Assembly (NCBI RefSeq): GCF_046630445.1
Contig: NC_092342.1
Location: 81,580,001-81,644,000, forward strand
Reading direction: 5' to 3'
DNA: 64,000 nucleotides
Source: Rutidosis leptorrhynchoides
Taxonomy: Eukaryota > Streptophyta > Magnoliopsida > Asterales > Asteraceae
Shown: piece after piece, positions 10,788 to 22,264 of the stretch
How the letters are laid out: the number at the start of each line of letters is the position of its first letter
Numbering within the stretch: position 1 is the stretch's first letter
Position numbers and translations under genes: made by a program
Notes under the pieces: model-generated
Told to the model about the DNA's origin: nothing
Databases searched by the model: none
Seen by the model: only the letters and a program-made list of their open reading frames with translations

Positions 10788-13692
10788 TGTGACGATCGCT
10801 CCAAATCCATATGGACAAACACGTCATTCATCGATTTCATTGCGAGGTATTTGACCTCTATATGATATGTTTTGTAAACATTGCATTCTTTTGAAAAGGC
10901 ACACCATAAATGAATATTTAAATCAAAGGTTTTCGACATTTGATGATTTCTACATATAGACAATCACCGTAAATAATAGTTTACAATAGTACTTCCGTTG
11001 ACAATGCAGTCAAAATAAGATACTTGATGATGATTTGGTGAATGCAACGTTTCCTTGAAAAATATGCCATGTACGACTCCATGCACATAGCTTGACTAAC
11101 ATATAAGAAAATAGCGGAAGACTTCTAGGAAACCTGAGAATAAACATGCTAACAAGTGTCAACACAAAGGTTGGTGAGTTCATAGTTTTAGTGTTTTGCA
11201 TAATCTGTATATAAAAGTGGATCACAAGATTTCAGTTGTTTCATCCAGAAACGTTTATCAAAATATTCTATAAGATTAAGCACCCTGGTAACTAAGCTTT
11301 AACGTCTATCTAATAAGTACCCCTGTGTTTAACATGCAACCAACATGTACGATACACTCAAATAGCATACGTCTATTTTATAGTTCAGGCTAGGGTGTCT
11401 ATACCTGGAACAGACGGGGATGTCAAGCCCTATGGATCCATATACTTCTACTCGCGCCCACCAGTTCTTATAACTGGCAGTTAACAATTACCAAAGCTAA
11501 GGGATTTTCGGTTCAAACTCAGTGTAGAATTTAGTATGTACTTGTATCCATTGCGTTTTAAAATAAAGTGCATGTATTCTCAGCCCAAAAATATATTGCA
11601 AAAGCAATTAAAAAGGGAGCAATGAAACTCACCTTAGCAGCATATAAAGTTGTTCACCAAAATGTGACCGAAACTCGGATTACCAATTAATCGTAGATCT
11701 CAACCTAGAGAATATATGTTGGTCAATAAATGTCTATCAAGCTAGCTCAAGTCATAGTGTATCACAATCCTAATGCTCGAGATCAACATATAATAGTTAT
11801 CCAAAGTCGTTTCAAAAAGTCAATTTTGACAATAGTTCAACAAAACGAGACGTGCCTTATATAAGGATTCATTTACTCGGTTGGTAATATTTAAAAGTTC
11901 ACTTTATCAATCTCGTAAACAAGTTGTTTAAATCTTAATTGCAGGTTGGTAATATTTAAAAGTTCACTTTATCAATCTCGTAAACAAGTTGTTTAAATCT
12001 TAATTGCAGATTCAAAAGCAATTTCAATTAACGTCAATCATAATTCAGTTGATCATATCTTTTAATCTGTTCATCGAAACTATTCGATATCTAAATGAAA
12101 AGTTATTGATTTTTCGCCAGCTTTCCAAAAACATGTATATCATATACCTTTTACCAGTAATATATGTATTTAATTAGTGCTTTATTATAAACTGTTTAAC
12201 GACAAAATTTAGCATACAAGCGTATATAAATATATATACTCGAGCACTAGACATGGATACATAATTAATATATAAAAGATAAGATATGAGTGCTTACGTA
12301 TCAGTATTGAGATTCAATATTGTAGGAAAGTACGTAGACATAATGGAGATGATAAACACTAGGTTTGATTCACAAATATACCCCCGAACATTACCCATAA
12401 CCTCCTTGGCAATAACCCATAATTTCCTTAGCTCTATCCCGCTTGAAAACCATTTTGAAAATAACCCACTCATGACCTCGTCGTAGTATTTTATGTATAA
12501 TACATAATTAATAATACTAATAATAATAAGATTAATAATAATATTAATCTTAATTATATAAATAATAATAATAATAATAATAATAAAATAAATTAAATAA
12601 ATATTACGGAGTAATAATACTAGAGAAAGAGAGATAGATTCAGCTGAGCCACAAATCGCGCAATTTATAGAACCTTTTCTGAAAAAGTACCTCATGCGAT
12701 CGCATGGGATTTGTGCTTCAAGGCCATGCGATCGCATGGCCCTCTGATCCAGCTCACAAACTTTTAACTTTTTGTTTGTCGACATAATTTTATATAATAT
12801 ATATAATATATTTAATTTATATAATTAATTATATATTATATTAAATTCACATATATAGTTGACTTGTAATTTTTGTTCCGATAAGTCGTACGTCATCACT
12901 CGACTTATGTCCCAGTTTCGGTTTTTCAAATGTCCTTTCGTACGCTGAGAAAACTTGTATTTTACATTTCGTGTCACGTACCTTTGTCAAAATATATCCT
13001 TAAATTATCCCTAAACTATACCACTCAAAGTATATCTTAAACTTTCGAGTATTTTGATCATTTACTTCTATAAATCATCATCTCGCTATTTGTTAATATA
13101 TATATAATAACAATTCATTTTTATGACCAAGTTAATATTATATTTTATCGTATTGTTAAATATATATTTTCAATATTAATAAACACGTTTTAAAATACAT
13201 ATTGCAAGTTATTCATATATCTAATTTCAACAGTTGATATTCCTTATTATTGTATGTGTCCAAATTACTTTATTTAAATAAACACTTTACCATTTATTCC
13301 GAATACCGTTAAGAATGAATGATTTCTCAAATCAACATGGACCTTACAACAGAGACCCGTAATAATATCATAATCCTTAAGGGACTCAATAGTTATCTTT
13401 TAATTCAATCGCTTGGCATAATCTTTTAACTCTGTATCTAAATATATCAATCAGATAATCAAACCAATAAGTTTAATGCACAGTATCATATACTCAACAC
13501 TTTATTACGTTTTCAAGTTATGGTATATATATGTATCTATTTACATATAATTGTTCACAAATCGTTGAGAATAATCGAAATGTAATTGAATAGTTCAAAA
13601 ATTTTGAGATTCAACTTTACAGACTTTGCTTATCGTGTCGGAAACATTAAAGATTAAGTTTAAATTTGGTCAAAAATTTTCGGGTCATCACA
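10788..13692 (-). repeat. Element A 5' LTR (2905 bp)
   Basis: Pair of 4110-6969. Differs by a 65-bp tandem duplication (11879-12008, single in the other LTR at about 5200), a shorter TAA run and scattered substitutions. The length difference is fully explained by the duplication and the microsatellite. Confidence 0.9.
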
Positions 13693-13879
13693 CACATCCT
13701 CCCGAGGTAGTCACTGGGACACATCCTCCGTCATTACTGACATTTGGATTTTAACCCCCCTAGATAGTTGCAGGATTAAGGAGAGTTATGTTTGAAAATG
13801 CGAGTTTTACACTGTTATTTGTGTAAAAATCAGTTTAGATTTTGAAAATCATATAGACACCGGGTCTCACACTGTAATT

Positions 13880-13985
13880 TATGTGAGAGCCATTGTTCTC
13901 ATCTCCCCCTCAAAATGTGATGCATCAGATTTTAAAAAACACAAGACTCCCCTTAGGCAAGTGCATCACTCCCCCTAGGCACTTA
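13880..13985 (-). other. Multiple polypurine-tract-like runs after copia pol
   Basis: On the minus strand three G-rich purine runs follow the end of RNase H: TAGGGGGAGT, TAAGGGGAGT and GAGGGGGAGATGAG. Several PPT-like copies downstream of pol are a recognised Sirevirus trait. Confidence 0.6.
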
Positions 13986-13993
13986 CCAGGATC

Positions 13994-14340
13994 CTAAATG
14001 GAAAGGAAATCAACCATGCCAATTTTACCAACCAGATTTTTAAATGTGAGTTCATCTAGGTCCTTGGTCAGTAAGTCAGCTAGTTGACTTTTGGTGGGTA
14101 CAAAGTACAATTCGACATTGCCTTTCTCAACATGATTCTTAATAAAATGATAGCGAATGTCAATGTGTTTGGTTCGAGAGTGGTGAACCGGATTGCTAGT
14201 GATAGCAACGGCACTCTGAGAGTCGCAGTAGATCGAGATTTTGTGGAATTTGAATCCATAGTCAAGTAGTTGGGACTGCATCCACAGCACTTGGGAGCAA
14301 CAGCTTGCACCTGCAATGTACTCAGACTCAACTGTGGAAA
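13994..14340 (-). pseudogene. Sirevirus pol: RNase H domain
   Basis: C-terminal copia RNase H. Reads ...LSTVESEYIAG... then IYCDSQSAVAI, HHSRTKHIDIRYHFI and QLADLLTK, ending at a natural stop at 13994. The ESEY glutamate and the CDSQ aspartate are present. An in-frame stop near 14354 separates it from the upstream RT part. It shares its frame with most of the other pol pieces, so it is one decayed polyprotein. RNase H would remove RNA from the cDNA hybrid. Confidence 0.85.
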
Positions 14341-14353
14341 GAGAGATGCAGTT

Positions 14354-15502
14354 TTACTTGCGGGAGGACCAGCTGACTAATTTGCGACCTAGGAATTGGA
14401 GACCACCACAGGTGCTTTTCTGGTTTGCTTGGTCACCACCATGATCAGCATCCTTGAATGCCGTAAGGTTGAATCCAGTCCTGAAGGGATACCAGAGTCC
14501 GAGATTAGGCGTGCCTTTGAGATAGCTAAATATTCTCATTATGGCCTTGTAGTGAGAGTACCTAGGGTTGGCTTGAAATCGGGCACAAAGACATACATCA
14601 AACATGATGTCAGGTCTACTAGCAGTGAGATACATCAATGAGCCAATTAGGCTCCTATAGAGTGTTTGATCGAAAGGTTGACCATCCAGATCAGCATGTA
14701 ATGAAATGTTGATTGACATTGGAGTAGGGCTGATTTTCATCTAAGGAAAGTTAAACTTTTTGAACATATCAGAAATGTATTTTGATTGACCGATGAAAAT
14801 CCCATTCAGAAGTTGTTTAACTTCTAATCCTAGAAAGAAATGGAGTTCTTCGAGCATGCTCATTTCGAACTTGTTTTTCATGAGTTCAGAAAACTCATAA
14901 CAGAGAGCGGGGGAAGTGGAGCCGAAGATGATGTCATCAACATAGACTTGAATTAACAAGATCTGCTCTTTCTATTTTCTGATGAATAGAGTCGTGTCTA
15001 TGGTTCCACGTGAGAAACCGTTCTTGAGAAGAAATGCGGTCAGGGTTTCATACCATGCCCCGGGTGCTTGTTTTAGACCGTAAAGAGCCTTGGAAAGGAG
15101 ATACACATGATTGGGGAATTTGGAGTCTACAAAACCTTCAGGTTGACTGACATAGACCTCTTCTTGAAGAATGTCATTCAGAAAGGCAGTTTTTACGTCC
15201 ATTTGATACACGGTAAATCACTTGTGAGCAGCATATGATAGAAATAGACGGATGGCTTCTAATCGAGCTACAAGAGCAAATGTTTCGTCGTAGTCAATTC
15301 TTTCTTGTTGTCTGTATCCTTTTGCTACAAGACGTACGAATGATGATGCCGTGAGGATCCTTCTTATTTTTGAAGATCCACTTGGTATCAATGATGGTTT
15401 TTCCAGATGAACGAGGAACAGGTTCCCATACTTCAAGCCGATCAAATTGATGAATTTCTTCTTGCATGGCAATTGACCAGTCGGGATCTTGGAGGGCCTC
15501 AT
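14354..15502 (-). pseudogene. Sirevirus pol: reverse transcriptase, fragmented
   Basis: Copia RT split by in-frame stops near 15215, 14972 and 14741. Motifs in order: [34 protein letters not shown] (first catalytic Asp), [15 protein letters not shown], then YVDDIIFGS (about 14933-14941, catalytic Asp pair intact) and RSLIGSLMYLTASRPDI. All pieces share one frame. A frameshift near 15340 joins it to the preceding linker. Family length and order are normal for copia RT, so the damage is point mutation rather than deletion. Confidence 0.88.
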
Positions 15503-16195
15503 AAGTAGTTTTAGGTTCGATCGTGCTCAGAAAGGCAGCGAAGAGACATTCATTGTTGGAAGCCTTACGAGTGCGGATAGGAGCATCTGGATCGCCAATG
15601 ATTTGATGAATTGGATGATCCACAGTCCATTTCGTGGTATGTGGAAGAGGTGAAGTAGATCCATCATCAAGAGAGGTGTTGATATACGAAGAGGATGAGG
15701 ATCCAGTAGGTTCAATGTTGTTAGTAGGGTAGGTGGCATTTTCTTCCCACAGTGGAATAAGGGTATCTGCATTTTGATCAGTGGGAAGTACGGGAGGAGT
15801 TGTAGCGTCTAAGATTCTAGTATCTGTTTCATTTGAAGGAGAATCTTTACTAGAATTGAGAGGAGGCGATTCAATAGCTGGAGGATGAGAGTTGGCAATG
15901 GGAGCGTTGTTTGAGGAAGACACTCCAGTGTCAAGATCATCCAAAAGAAGAAAATCGGATGAATTGCTTTCATCGGATGGTGATTCGCCCACGACCGCAG
16001 GATTAGAGGAATCAACTGTGATTGATTTGGGGGAGTAGGTTCAGAGGGTACCGTGGGGTTTGACGACATTGGAGGGGTGATGGGTTCAAACAACACATCC
16101 AGATCATCAGAGGTGGCTAGTGGAACATGTCGGAAGTGAGAATCAGAATTGAGACCAGGGCGAGAGCCATTGTATCCAAGTACCATTCCAGACAT
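15294..16195 (-). pseudogene. Sirevirus pol: integrase C-terminal linker and RT N-terminus
   Basis: 16195 to about 16000 reads in the main pol frame (following an in-frame stop at about 16217). The sequence then shifts to another frame for 15992 to about 15340 and shifts back. In the middle frame a Ser/Pro/Asp-rich linker precedes the typical copia RT N-terminus ([44 protein letters not shown]-like WIFKNKKD). Two offsetting frameshifts indicate decay, not programmed shifting. Confidence 0.8.
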
Positions 16196-16219
16196 CTCGT
16201 CAAACTTAACATTGGTGCT

Positions 16220-16867
16220 TTATTTAATGATTCGAGTTCGACGATTATATACACGATATGCCACACGATCCTGAGAGTAGCCAATAAAAATTACTTCATC
16301 ACCGCAAACAACAAACTTTCCAAGGCTATCTTCATCGTTTAGGACATAGCAGACACATCCGAAGATATGAAAGTACTTCACATTTGGTCGACGATTTAAA
16401 AGAAGTTCATATGGAGTTTTGTCAAACCGTCGGTTAATGATGGACCGATTTTGAGTAAAACAAGCAGTGTTGACAGCTTCTGCCCAGAGAGACAGAGGTA
16501 ATTTGGAATAAACAAGCATTGTTCTTGCGGCTTCAACAAGAGTACAATTTCGTCTTTCAACAACGCCATTTTGTTGTGGAGTGCGGGTGGCAGAGGTTTG
16601 ATGGGTGATACCGGCCTGGTCAAGATATGAATTAAGAACCGAGTTTTGAAATTCCAAGCCGTTATTAGTTCTGAGGATTTGAACCAGTTTATTGGTGGAG
16701 AGTTGGATTCTTTTTAGGAATTCAATGATTATTTTGGGAGTTTCAGACTTGCTTTTCAGAAATCTGACCCAGGTGTAACGAGAATAGTCATCAACTATCA
16801 CCAGAATGTATTTTCGGCCGCCTAGATTGGAAACACACATTGGTCCACAAAGATCCATATGTAGCAT
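16220..16867 (-). pseudogene. Sirevirus pol: integrase core
   Basis: Longest open pol piece (215 codons). Copia integrase core: LHMDLCGP (catalytic D5), VIVDDYSRYTWVRF, then RTNNGLEF where the family has RTDNG, so the second catalytic Asp is Asn at residue 68 (codon 16664-16666). QQNGVVERRN follows with E104; the 35-residue D-E gap is normal. The C-terminal VFIGYSQDRVAYRVYN-type box is present. Integrase inserts the cDNA; this copy should be inactive. Confidence 0.88.
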
Positions 16868-16900
16868 ATGTAATGGACTGGTTGTGTTGAATTCGGTTTT

Positions 16901-17218
16901 TTATTTGTGGGAGGATTTATGAATCTTTCCCATAGCACAGGAAGGGCAAACATGTGTGGAATCAAATGAGATGAGTGGAACACCATCAACAAGATTATTG
17001 GAAACTAGTTTGTTGAGGTTCTGAGAGTGAAGGTGTGACATTCGATGATGCCGCAACAATGAGGTTTCAGAGGAAGCTTTGGAAACCAGGCAGAGTGGTT
17101 GTAAATTTGAAGACATATTTTTCATGGCAAGAGAATAAAGAGTGGATTTATGTTTCCCTTCGAGTAAATTGTCTCCCTCCATGGTTTGGACACAGCACAT
17201 GGACCTTTCAAAGATCAC
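16901..17218 (-). pseudogene. Sirevirus pol: GAG-pre-integrase zinc-binding region
   Basis: Contains the His-His...Cys-Cys arrangement (LLRHHRMSHLHSQNLNKL ... CPSCAMGK) that precedes copia integrase cores. In frame with protease and integrase pieces; separated from the integrase by an in-frame stop near 16899. Confidence 0.8.
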
Positions 17219-17272
17219 GCGAAGATCACTGTCACAGAATTGACTAACACTGAAGAGACAACATCCAAGGCC

Positions 17273-17488
17273 TCAAACATAGGATACGCGCTTGATGGTT
17301 ACACCGTTGAACACATAATCTCCATACCCTTCGATGGTTGCAATTTCATCATTTCCAAAGCGAACTGTACCTATGAACTTGTTGACATAGTTTGTCAACA
17401 TGGATTTATCACCATTCATGTGTCTGGAACAACTAGAATCCAGATACCAAACACATGCTGGGATAACCTGCAAAATAGAGTTAAGCAC
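17273..17488 (-). pseudogene. Sirevirus pol: protease-region fragment
   Basis: WYLDSSCSRHMNGDKSM matches the copia gag-protease signature, usually WYLDSGCSRHMTGD. The Gly after the catalytic Asp-Ser is Ser here (Asp codon 17438-17440). RFGNDEIATIEGYG follows as expected. It would process the polyprotein; D-S-S in place of D-S-G makes activity doubtful. Confidence 0.78.
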
Positions 17489-17499
17489 ATGTTTTAGGG

Positions 17500-18096
17500 A
17501 CCCCAGTTATCTCGGGTTCCATGTAAGCAGACACATTCAGAGAATTTAGAGCATTAGGTCATCAGATGAAACATTCAACAAGGTCTGAACATTCATTACA
17601 ACACACGAATCATGGTTTTAGTGACCAAAATACAGACGTCTTTTACATCTATTACAATTTAATGACCCTGACTGAGAAGCAAGACTTGAGGATGCTTGGA
17701 CTGTTTCAGTCTTGGGTTTCCATGCTTTCAAAATGTTTTGTTTGGTTTAGGTCCTATGAAATTTAAAACACCAAATTTAGACTCAGTTTGAAAATGATTC
17801 ATGTTTTTAAGTAATGACTGTCTAGCCCTTTGTGCTCTTTTGTGACAGTTTTGCTTTTGACTCTTAGCTAATCCATCAGATATCCGCTTTGCAACATAGT
17901 TGAGATTTGGTCATTGCGTATGTCTGATGGATTCGGGGTTGTGTTTCAATGGTCTACCACTGTTGCTCTGGATGGAGTTAGAGTGGTTGATATTTCGGTA
18001 GACATGAGGGCTGCGTAAACCACCCTTCCTGTCTGGAATAGGCAATGTAGGGTGGTTATGGACGTTTCTTGCTGAGTAGTCATACACACCATGTTC
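17500..18096 (-). other. Degenerate gag-pol junction
   Basis: The gag frame can be followed beyond 18097 for roughly 120 codons with stops near 18097, 17905 and 17730. No motif is recognised; it then loses coherence before the protease. Probably the eroded C-terminal part of gag. Confidence 0.5.
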
Positions 18097-21081
18097 TTAG
18101 ATTATTCTTCGAACAGGGTTGTTTGGCTTTCTCATCAAAGTTGTGGAATGTGGTGGTTTGGGATCAGCACCCCTTTTAGTGACAATCATCTCTAAGCGAG
18201 AGCCACGATTAGGATTTTTTAGGATGGTGACCGAAGGAATGACAGGTTTCCTTGAGTTCACTATAGTAGTGTAAGGAACACCTTGGTGATGTGGGGGAAG
18301 AACACGTTGAGAATAAGTGGGTACCCATGGTACAAATTTCTCTTGCGTTGATTTTGATTCCTTTTGTTGTGAATGGTCTTGTGTTAATGTTGGACCGAAA
18401 TTCTTTTCGGCTTTTTCAAAATCATGATTCATTAAAACTTTTACTTGCAAATCAATGTTGTCTTTTTCAATAAGAGCAACATGTTTCCTATAGCCTTTTA
18501 GTTCAAGTTTTAAGTCAACGATTTCTTCCCTGAGAGAATCAGTAAGGGTATTTAAGGGTTCTTCAAGGTGGCAGGGTGGCGGTTCCTGAGAGGTTTTGGA
18601 CTTTGAAATCATTTCACAGAAAGTAGTCACTTGACTAGCAATCTGTTTTTGAAGTTCATGCACATCATGAGCAAGTTGATCATTTGTGGACACATGGAGT
18701 GAGATTTGGTGTTGCATGGCCTTTATGATCATCAGAAATTTTCGTTCATTGTCAAAAGAATTCATTTTGTTTTCGAAAAGTTTCTTTTCTAAACTGATGA
18801 TGTATATTTCTAAGACCAGGGTTGGTAAGTAGACAACACGTGTTTGACCTTCCGAACTTTCACTCTCATTAAACAAGTCCGGTAAACTTTCATATGAAAA
18901 TGAGTTTTTCTTTTTCAAATAAAGAGCGTTGATTTTATCATAGATTAGATCAATTTCTCGTTTCATTTTGGTTGATCTTTTAGCCAATGCTTCCTCAACT
19001 TCACTGTTGGATGCAAATGTGAGTCGTGCAGGTAGGCCAATCATCAAGTATCTACTATCATACAGACAGGGCTCAGCTTTGGCCATATTGGTCAAGGTGA
19101 GAGGATTTTCAAAGCCTAGTCCCTTGTTCTCACGGAAGGAGTCCTTTGGTCGATTCACGAAGGTTTGATTCGGGATATGTCCTGCTAAAACAACCTTAGA
19201 CTGTTCGGTCCTGTAAAGCTTATCTTCACATTTACCTAGGCGAGTTTGAAGCTCTAGATTATGTGCAGCAAGTTTAGAAGATTCAGAGGTTTTCTTAGCA
19301 AGGTCGAAAAGGGGTTCTCTTATCTTTTCTTCTAAGGTATCTAGAAGAGTTTTCTTAGAGGCAGTGAGTTTCTTAATTTGTTTCTCGGCATTGTCTACTT
19401 TCTCACTAAGAACTTTATTTCTTAACCTAAAGTCTATCCTTTTTATCCATAACGGTCTCACACTAGATTCTAGATCCTTCAATTGTGTTACTTTTTCAGC
19501 TAGATCCTTCTGAAGGGTTAGGTATGCATTGTTTGACACTTTGATTTTCAATTCAGCTTTTAACCTATGGTTCTCATTTTGTAGTCCACTAACTTGACTA
19601 GCAAGAGATCTAAGGTCCTTACTCATTTTAGCAAATTTGTCAACATACATATCAGGCAATTCAGGGAGCATTCTATCATGATTATTAGAGGTGGGTTCAT
19701 CTTTAATGGACACAATAATTTGGACAGGTGGGTCATTAAGTTTCTCAGAGGGTGCATGCAATACATCAGAAACACATTCAGAGTTGCTATTTACAGAATT
19801 ATAATATTCATGAATTATGTCAGTGTAAAGTTGTACCTCATCCTCATCATCGGAAGAAACATTGTCAGGAGCACGATTCATGTTGGTGAGTTTTACTACA
19901 TTAGCTCATTCGGGCTCCTGTTCACTGTCTGACCAGTTTAGCCAGACATCATCTGAAGCTTTGAGAACCTTCCCTTTTTCGGAATCTTGGGTGAGTAACA
20001 TCTTTTTCTTGTAGTACTCGGCATCCTTTCGTTTGGGTAGTCTGCATTCTCGTGCAAAGTGACCTGTTTTACCACAGTTGAAACAAACATTATCGGGGTC
20101 CTTGTTGTCAGGAGCCCGGTATTTAGTGGTTGAGGTTTCGGGTTTTTTGTAGTATGAAGAGCTGGATGAGGTTCAATTGTTGTTGTTTTTTCTAAAACCT
20201 CCAGATGATCTCCTGAGGTTCAGTTGCTTGCTAAACATTGCAGCAGCCTTGACGAGATCTTGATGTTCTTCATCAACACCAGAGTATGTATCCTCATCAG
20301 AGGAAATGGTTTGTTTTGCTTTGAGTGAGTTGGAGCGGTTGGAAGGGGTTTTGTTGGAGCCTTTGTTAACAAACAGAGCCATTGGATCACTGGTTTCAGC
20401 GAGGTTGGATTTAGAGTTTTGGGCGGCTAGAACATCAGGTTGATGATTCATTAGTTTCCCTACAACTTCATGGATGTTGTACTTCTTGGTGTTTTTGGAT
20501 GCATGGAAATTGTTTCCGTATGGTGTCCAGGTGGCATTCAGTTTCTTCAGGAATTTCATGTTCAACTCTTAATTTTCCTTTTTCACTCCAACCTTTTTTA
20601 GCTCATTAATGACTTCACAGAAACGTCTGTAGCAGTCCTTTAGAGGTTCGTCAGGTTTATGAAAGTAATCCTCATACATTGCGAGAGCTATGTCAAGTTT
20701 TGTCTGGTCGGATTGGCTGTATCCTTCCTGTTGACGAGTGATTTCATTTAGAAGTTCTTTTCCATATTTTAGAGAGCTGACGAATTTGTACATGTCATGA
20801 GGAAGAGCTTGCATGATAATGGACCTGGAATCAATATCGGCTTGAGCTCTCTTGGCTTCTTCACCCTGGAGTTCATAGGGTTTTAGAACCACGCCGGTGT
20901 CAGGATGAAGTGAGATCTTAGGTCCATTGAGAAATGACTCCCAGAGGTATTTGGTTTGTTCTCCCTTTCCATCGATGAAGTTGTCAAATCTTCTTTTCCA
21001 TTCGTCAAACAATCCCTCGAACAGCATGGGAGGACGAGTATCCGAGCCCATGACCAAAGCATCACGGTTTGCAGTAGCCAT
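18097..21081 (-). pseudogene. Sirevirus gag with zinc knuckle and long coiled coil
   Basis: One frame from ATG at 21081 to 18097 (about 994 codons), interrupted by in-frame stops at 20569-20571, near 20173 and just before 19881. N-terminal part (20569-21081) resembles copia gag (UBN2-like: LFEGLFDEWKRRFDNFI..., ALPHDMYKFV, YEDYFHKPDEPLKDCYRRF). A CCHC zinc knuckle (CFNCGKTGHFAREC) lies at 20044-20085. Residues after 19881 form a long region rich in Lys/Glu/Leu heptads (QNENHRLKAELK..., LSEKVDNAEKQIKKL), predicted coiled coil. Long gag with coiled coils is a Sirevirus feature. It packages RNA and forms the particle. No frameshift in nearly 3 kb, only nonsense changes. Confidence 0.87.
20044..20085 (-). 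other. CCHC zinc-knuckle motif in gag
   Basis: Reads CFNCGKTGHFAREC (C-X2-C-X4-H-X4-C), the nucleocapsid RNA-binding motif, intact. Confidence 0.92.
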
Positions 21082-21189
21082 CTTAACTAAGAGTGTAAAC
21101 TGAGTGGTGCAAAAGAGAGGAGGTTTAACAAGAGATTGTTAAGTAGAAGTCTTGAGAGTGGGGAATCAAGAAGATTGGATACTGAAATT

Positions 21190-22090
21190 AGGGTTTTGGT
21201 GTAAAACCACTTTTAAGAGCAGAGTGGTTTTTGAGCAAAGCCAAATTTCGAATCAGATTGTGTTTTCGAGCAGCAACAATATAGTTATGAAGGGAAATTT
21301 TTCGAGCAGATATGAGAGCAAGCACCTAGTTCGAGCAGACAAGATAACTGAGCACTAGCCTATTTTTCGAGCAGACAAAGCAAAGGAATTCGAGCACCTA
21401 AGGTATTCGAGCACTATCCTAGTTCTAGAGCACTTAAGTTTTTCGAGCAGACAACTAGGGTTTCAAACAAAAACCAAGCCTTCTCGACAGGGTGGTTTTC
21501 GAGCAAAACCAGGTTTTCTGACAGCTAAGTTTTCGAGCACAATGACACAAAATCTAAGAATTTCGAGCAGTAAAGAGTTTTTCGTGCAAGGTTTTCGAGC
21601 AGTAAAGACAACTGTTTTCAGACACTCTTTTGATTTTAGGACACAATTTTCGAGCAAAGGATCAAATTACACACTGTTTTCGAGCAAAAGTCTCACTATC
21701 CTTACTGTTTTCAAGCAGTTTTGACAGAAAACACTCTAATCAGTTTGTTCAGTTCAAAGAGTTTGACTTATAGGTGAGAGAACACCTATGCACGTGAATT
21801 CTTACACAATAGTACAAGCTTATGCACAAAAGGACAAGTCCTTTGTCCTTTTCGACATAAATCAAGGAATTATGTCAAGGACATGTCCTTCTCACTTATA
21901 AAATCTATCTGGTAATAGCAATTCGGTGGGTATTAACTAAGGGTCCAAGATTTGGAGCCAAAACTGACTCGACACGTGGGAAAATGAACAGGTTTTTCGA
22001 GCAAGAACCTTAGGGTTTCACTGTTGTGATGAAACCCTGAGAGGTTTTCGAGCAGAATCAAACCCAGAAGGGGTTTTCGAGCATCTGATC
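21190..22090. repeat. Interspersed TTCGAGCA motif array upstream of gag
   Basis: About 16 exact TTCGAGCA copies (for example 21264, 21301, 21330, 21389, 21406, 21441, 21561, 21678, 21993, 22045, 22074), usually preceded by extra T and followed by G or C, plus one- or two-base variants. Spacing is irregular (about 15-60 bp), unlike a tandem minisatellite. It occupies the 5' leader between PBS and gag ATG. Confidence 0.85.
21830..21890. repeat. Palindrome pair in the gag leader
   Basis: AAGGACAAGTCCTT (21830-21843, one mismatch centre) and AAGGACATGTCCTT (21877-21890, perfect palindrome) flank GACATAAATCAAGGAATTATGTC, itself inverted. Could fold into a cruciform or RNA hairpins. Confidence 0.75.
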
Positions 22091-22259
22091 TAGGAGAAAA
22101 CTTAAGCAAATTGAATGATTTTTAAGCAGATTAAGCAGGATATGAGAGCAAAACAATAATGAATCAAGTAAATGTAGGACCTTTAATTAACCTTAACACA
22201 TATGGAGTGATTATTATCATGCAATTTTCGATTAAATCATGTTATAAAGTGACAAATTC

Positions 22260-22264
22260 ATAGC
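22260..22264. repeat. TSD ATAGC, left of solo LTR D1
   Basis: ATAGC at 22260-22264 is repeated at 28797-28801, directly outside the TGTAGTGACC...GACATTTCA ends. Confidence 0.85.

Larger units (their letters stand above)
4110..13692 (-). mobile_element. Element A: complete non-autonomous LTR retrotransposon (LARD-like)
   Basis: Two long direct repeats (4110-6969 and 10788-13692) bounded by TG...CA and a perfect 5-bp TSD flank a 3818-bp internal region. The minus strand is sense. On that strand a tRNA-iMet-type PBS (TGGTATCAGAGCG) sits next to the right-hand LTR and a polypurine tract next to the left-hand LTR. No integrase, reverse transcriptase or RNase H motif is visible in the interior. 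The only shared ORF is the one at 9847-10404. The LTRs are very similar by eye, so insertion is fairly young. PPT and LTR style point to a Ty3/gypsy relative; it was presumably mobilised by a full-length partner. Confidence 0.88.

Noticed and set aside
15294-15992. Programmed frameshift in copia pol
   Set aside because: Two offsetting shifts in the linker together with many stops and no slippery site indicate decay.
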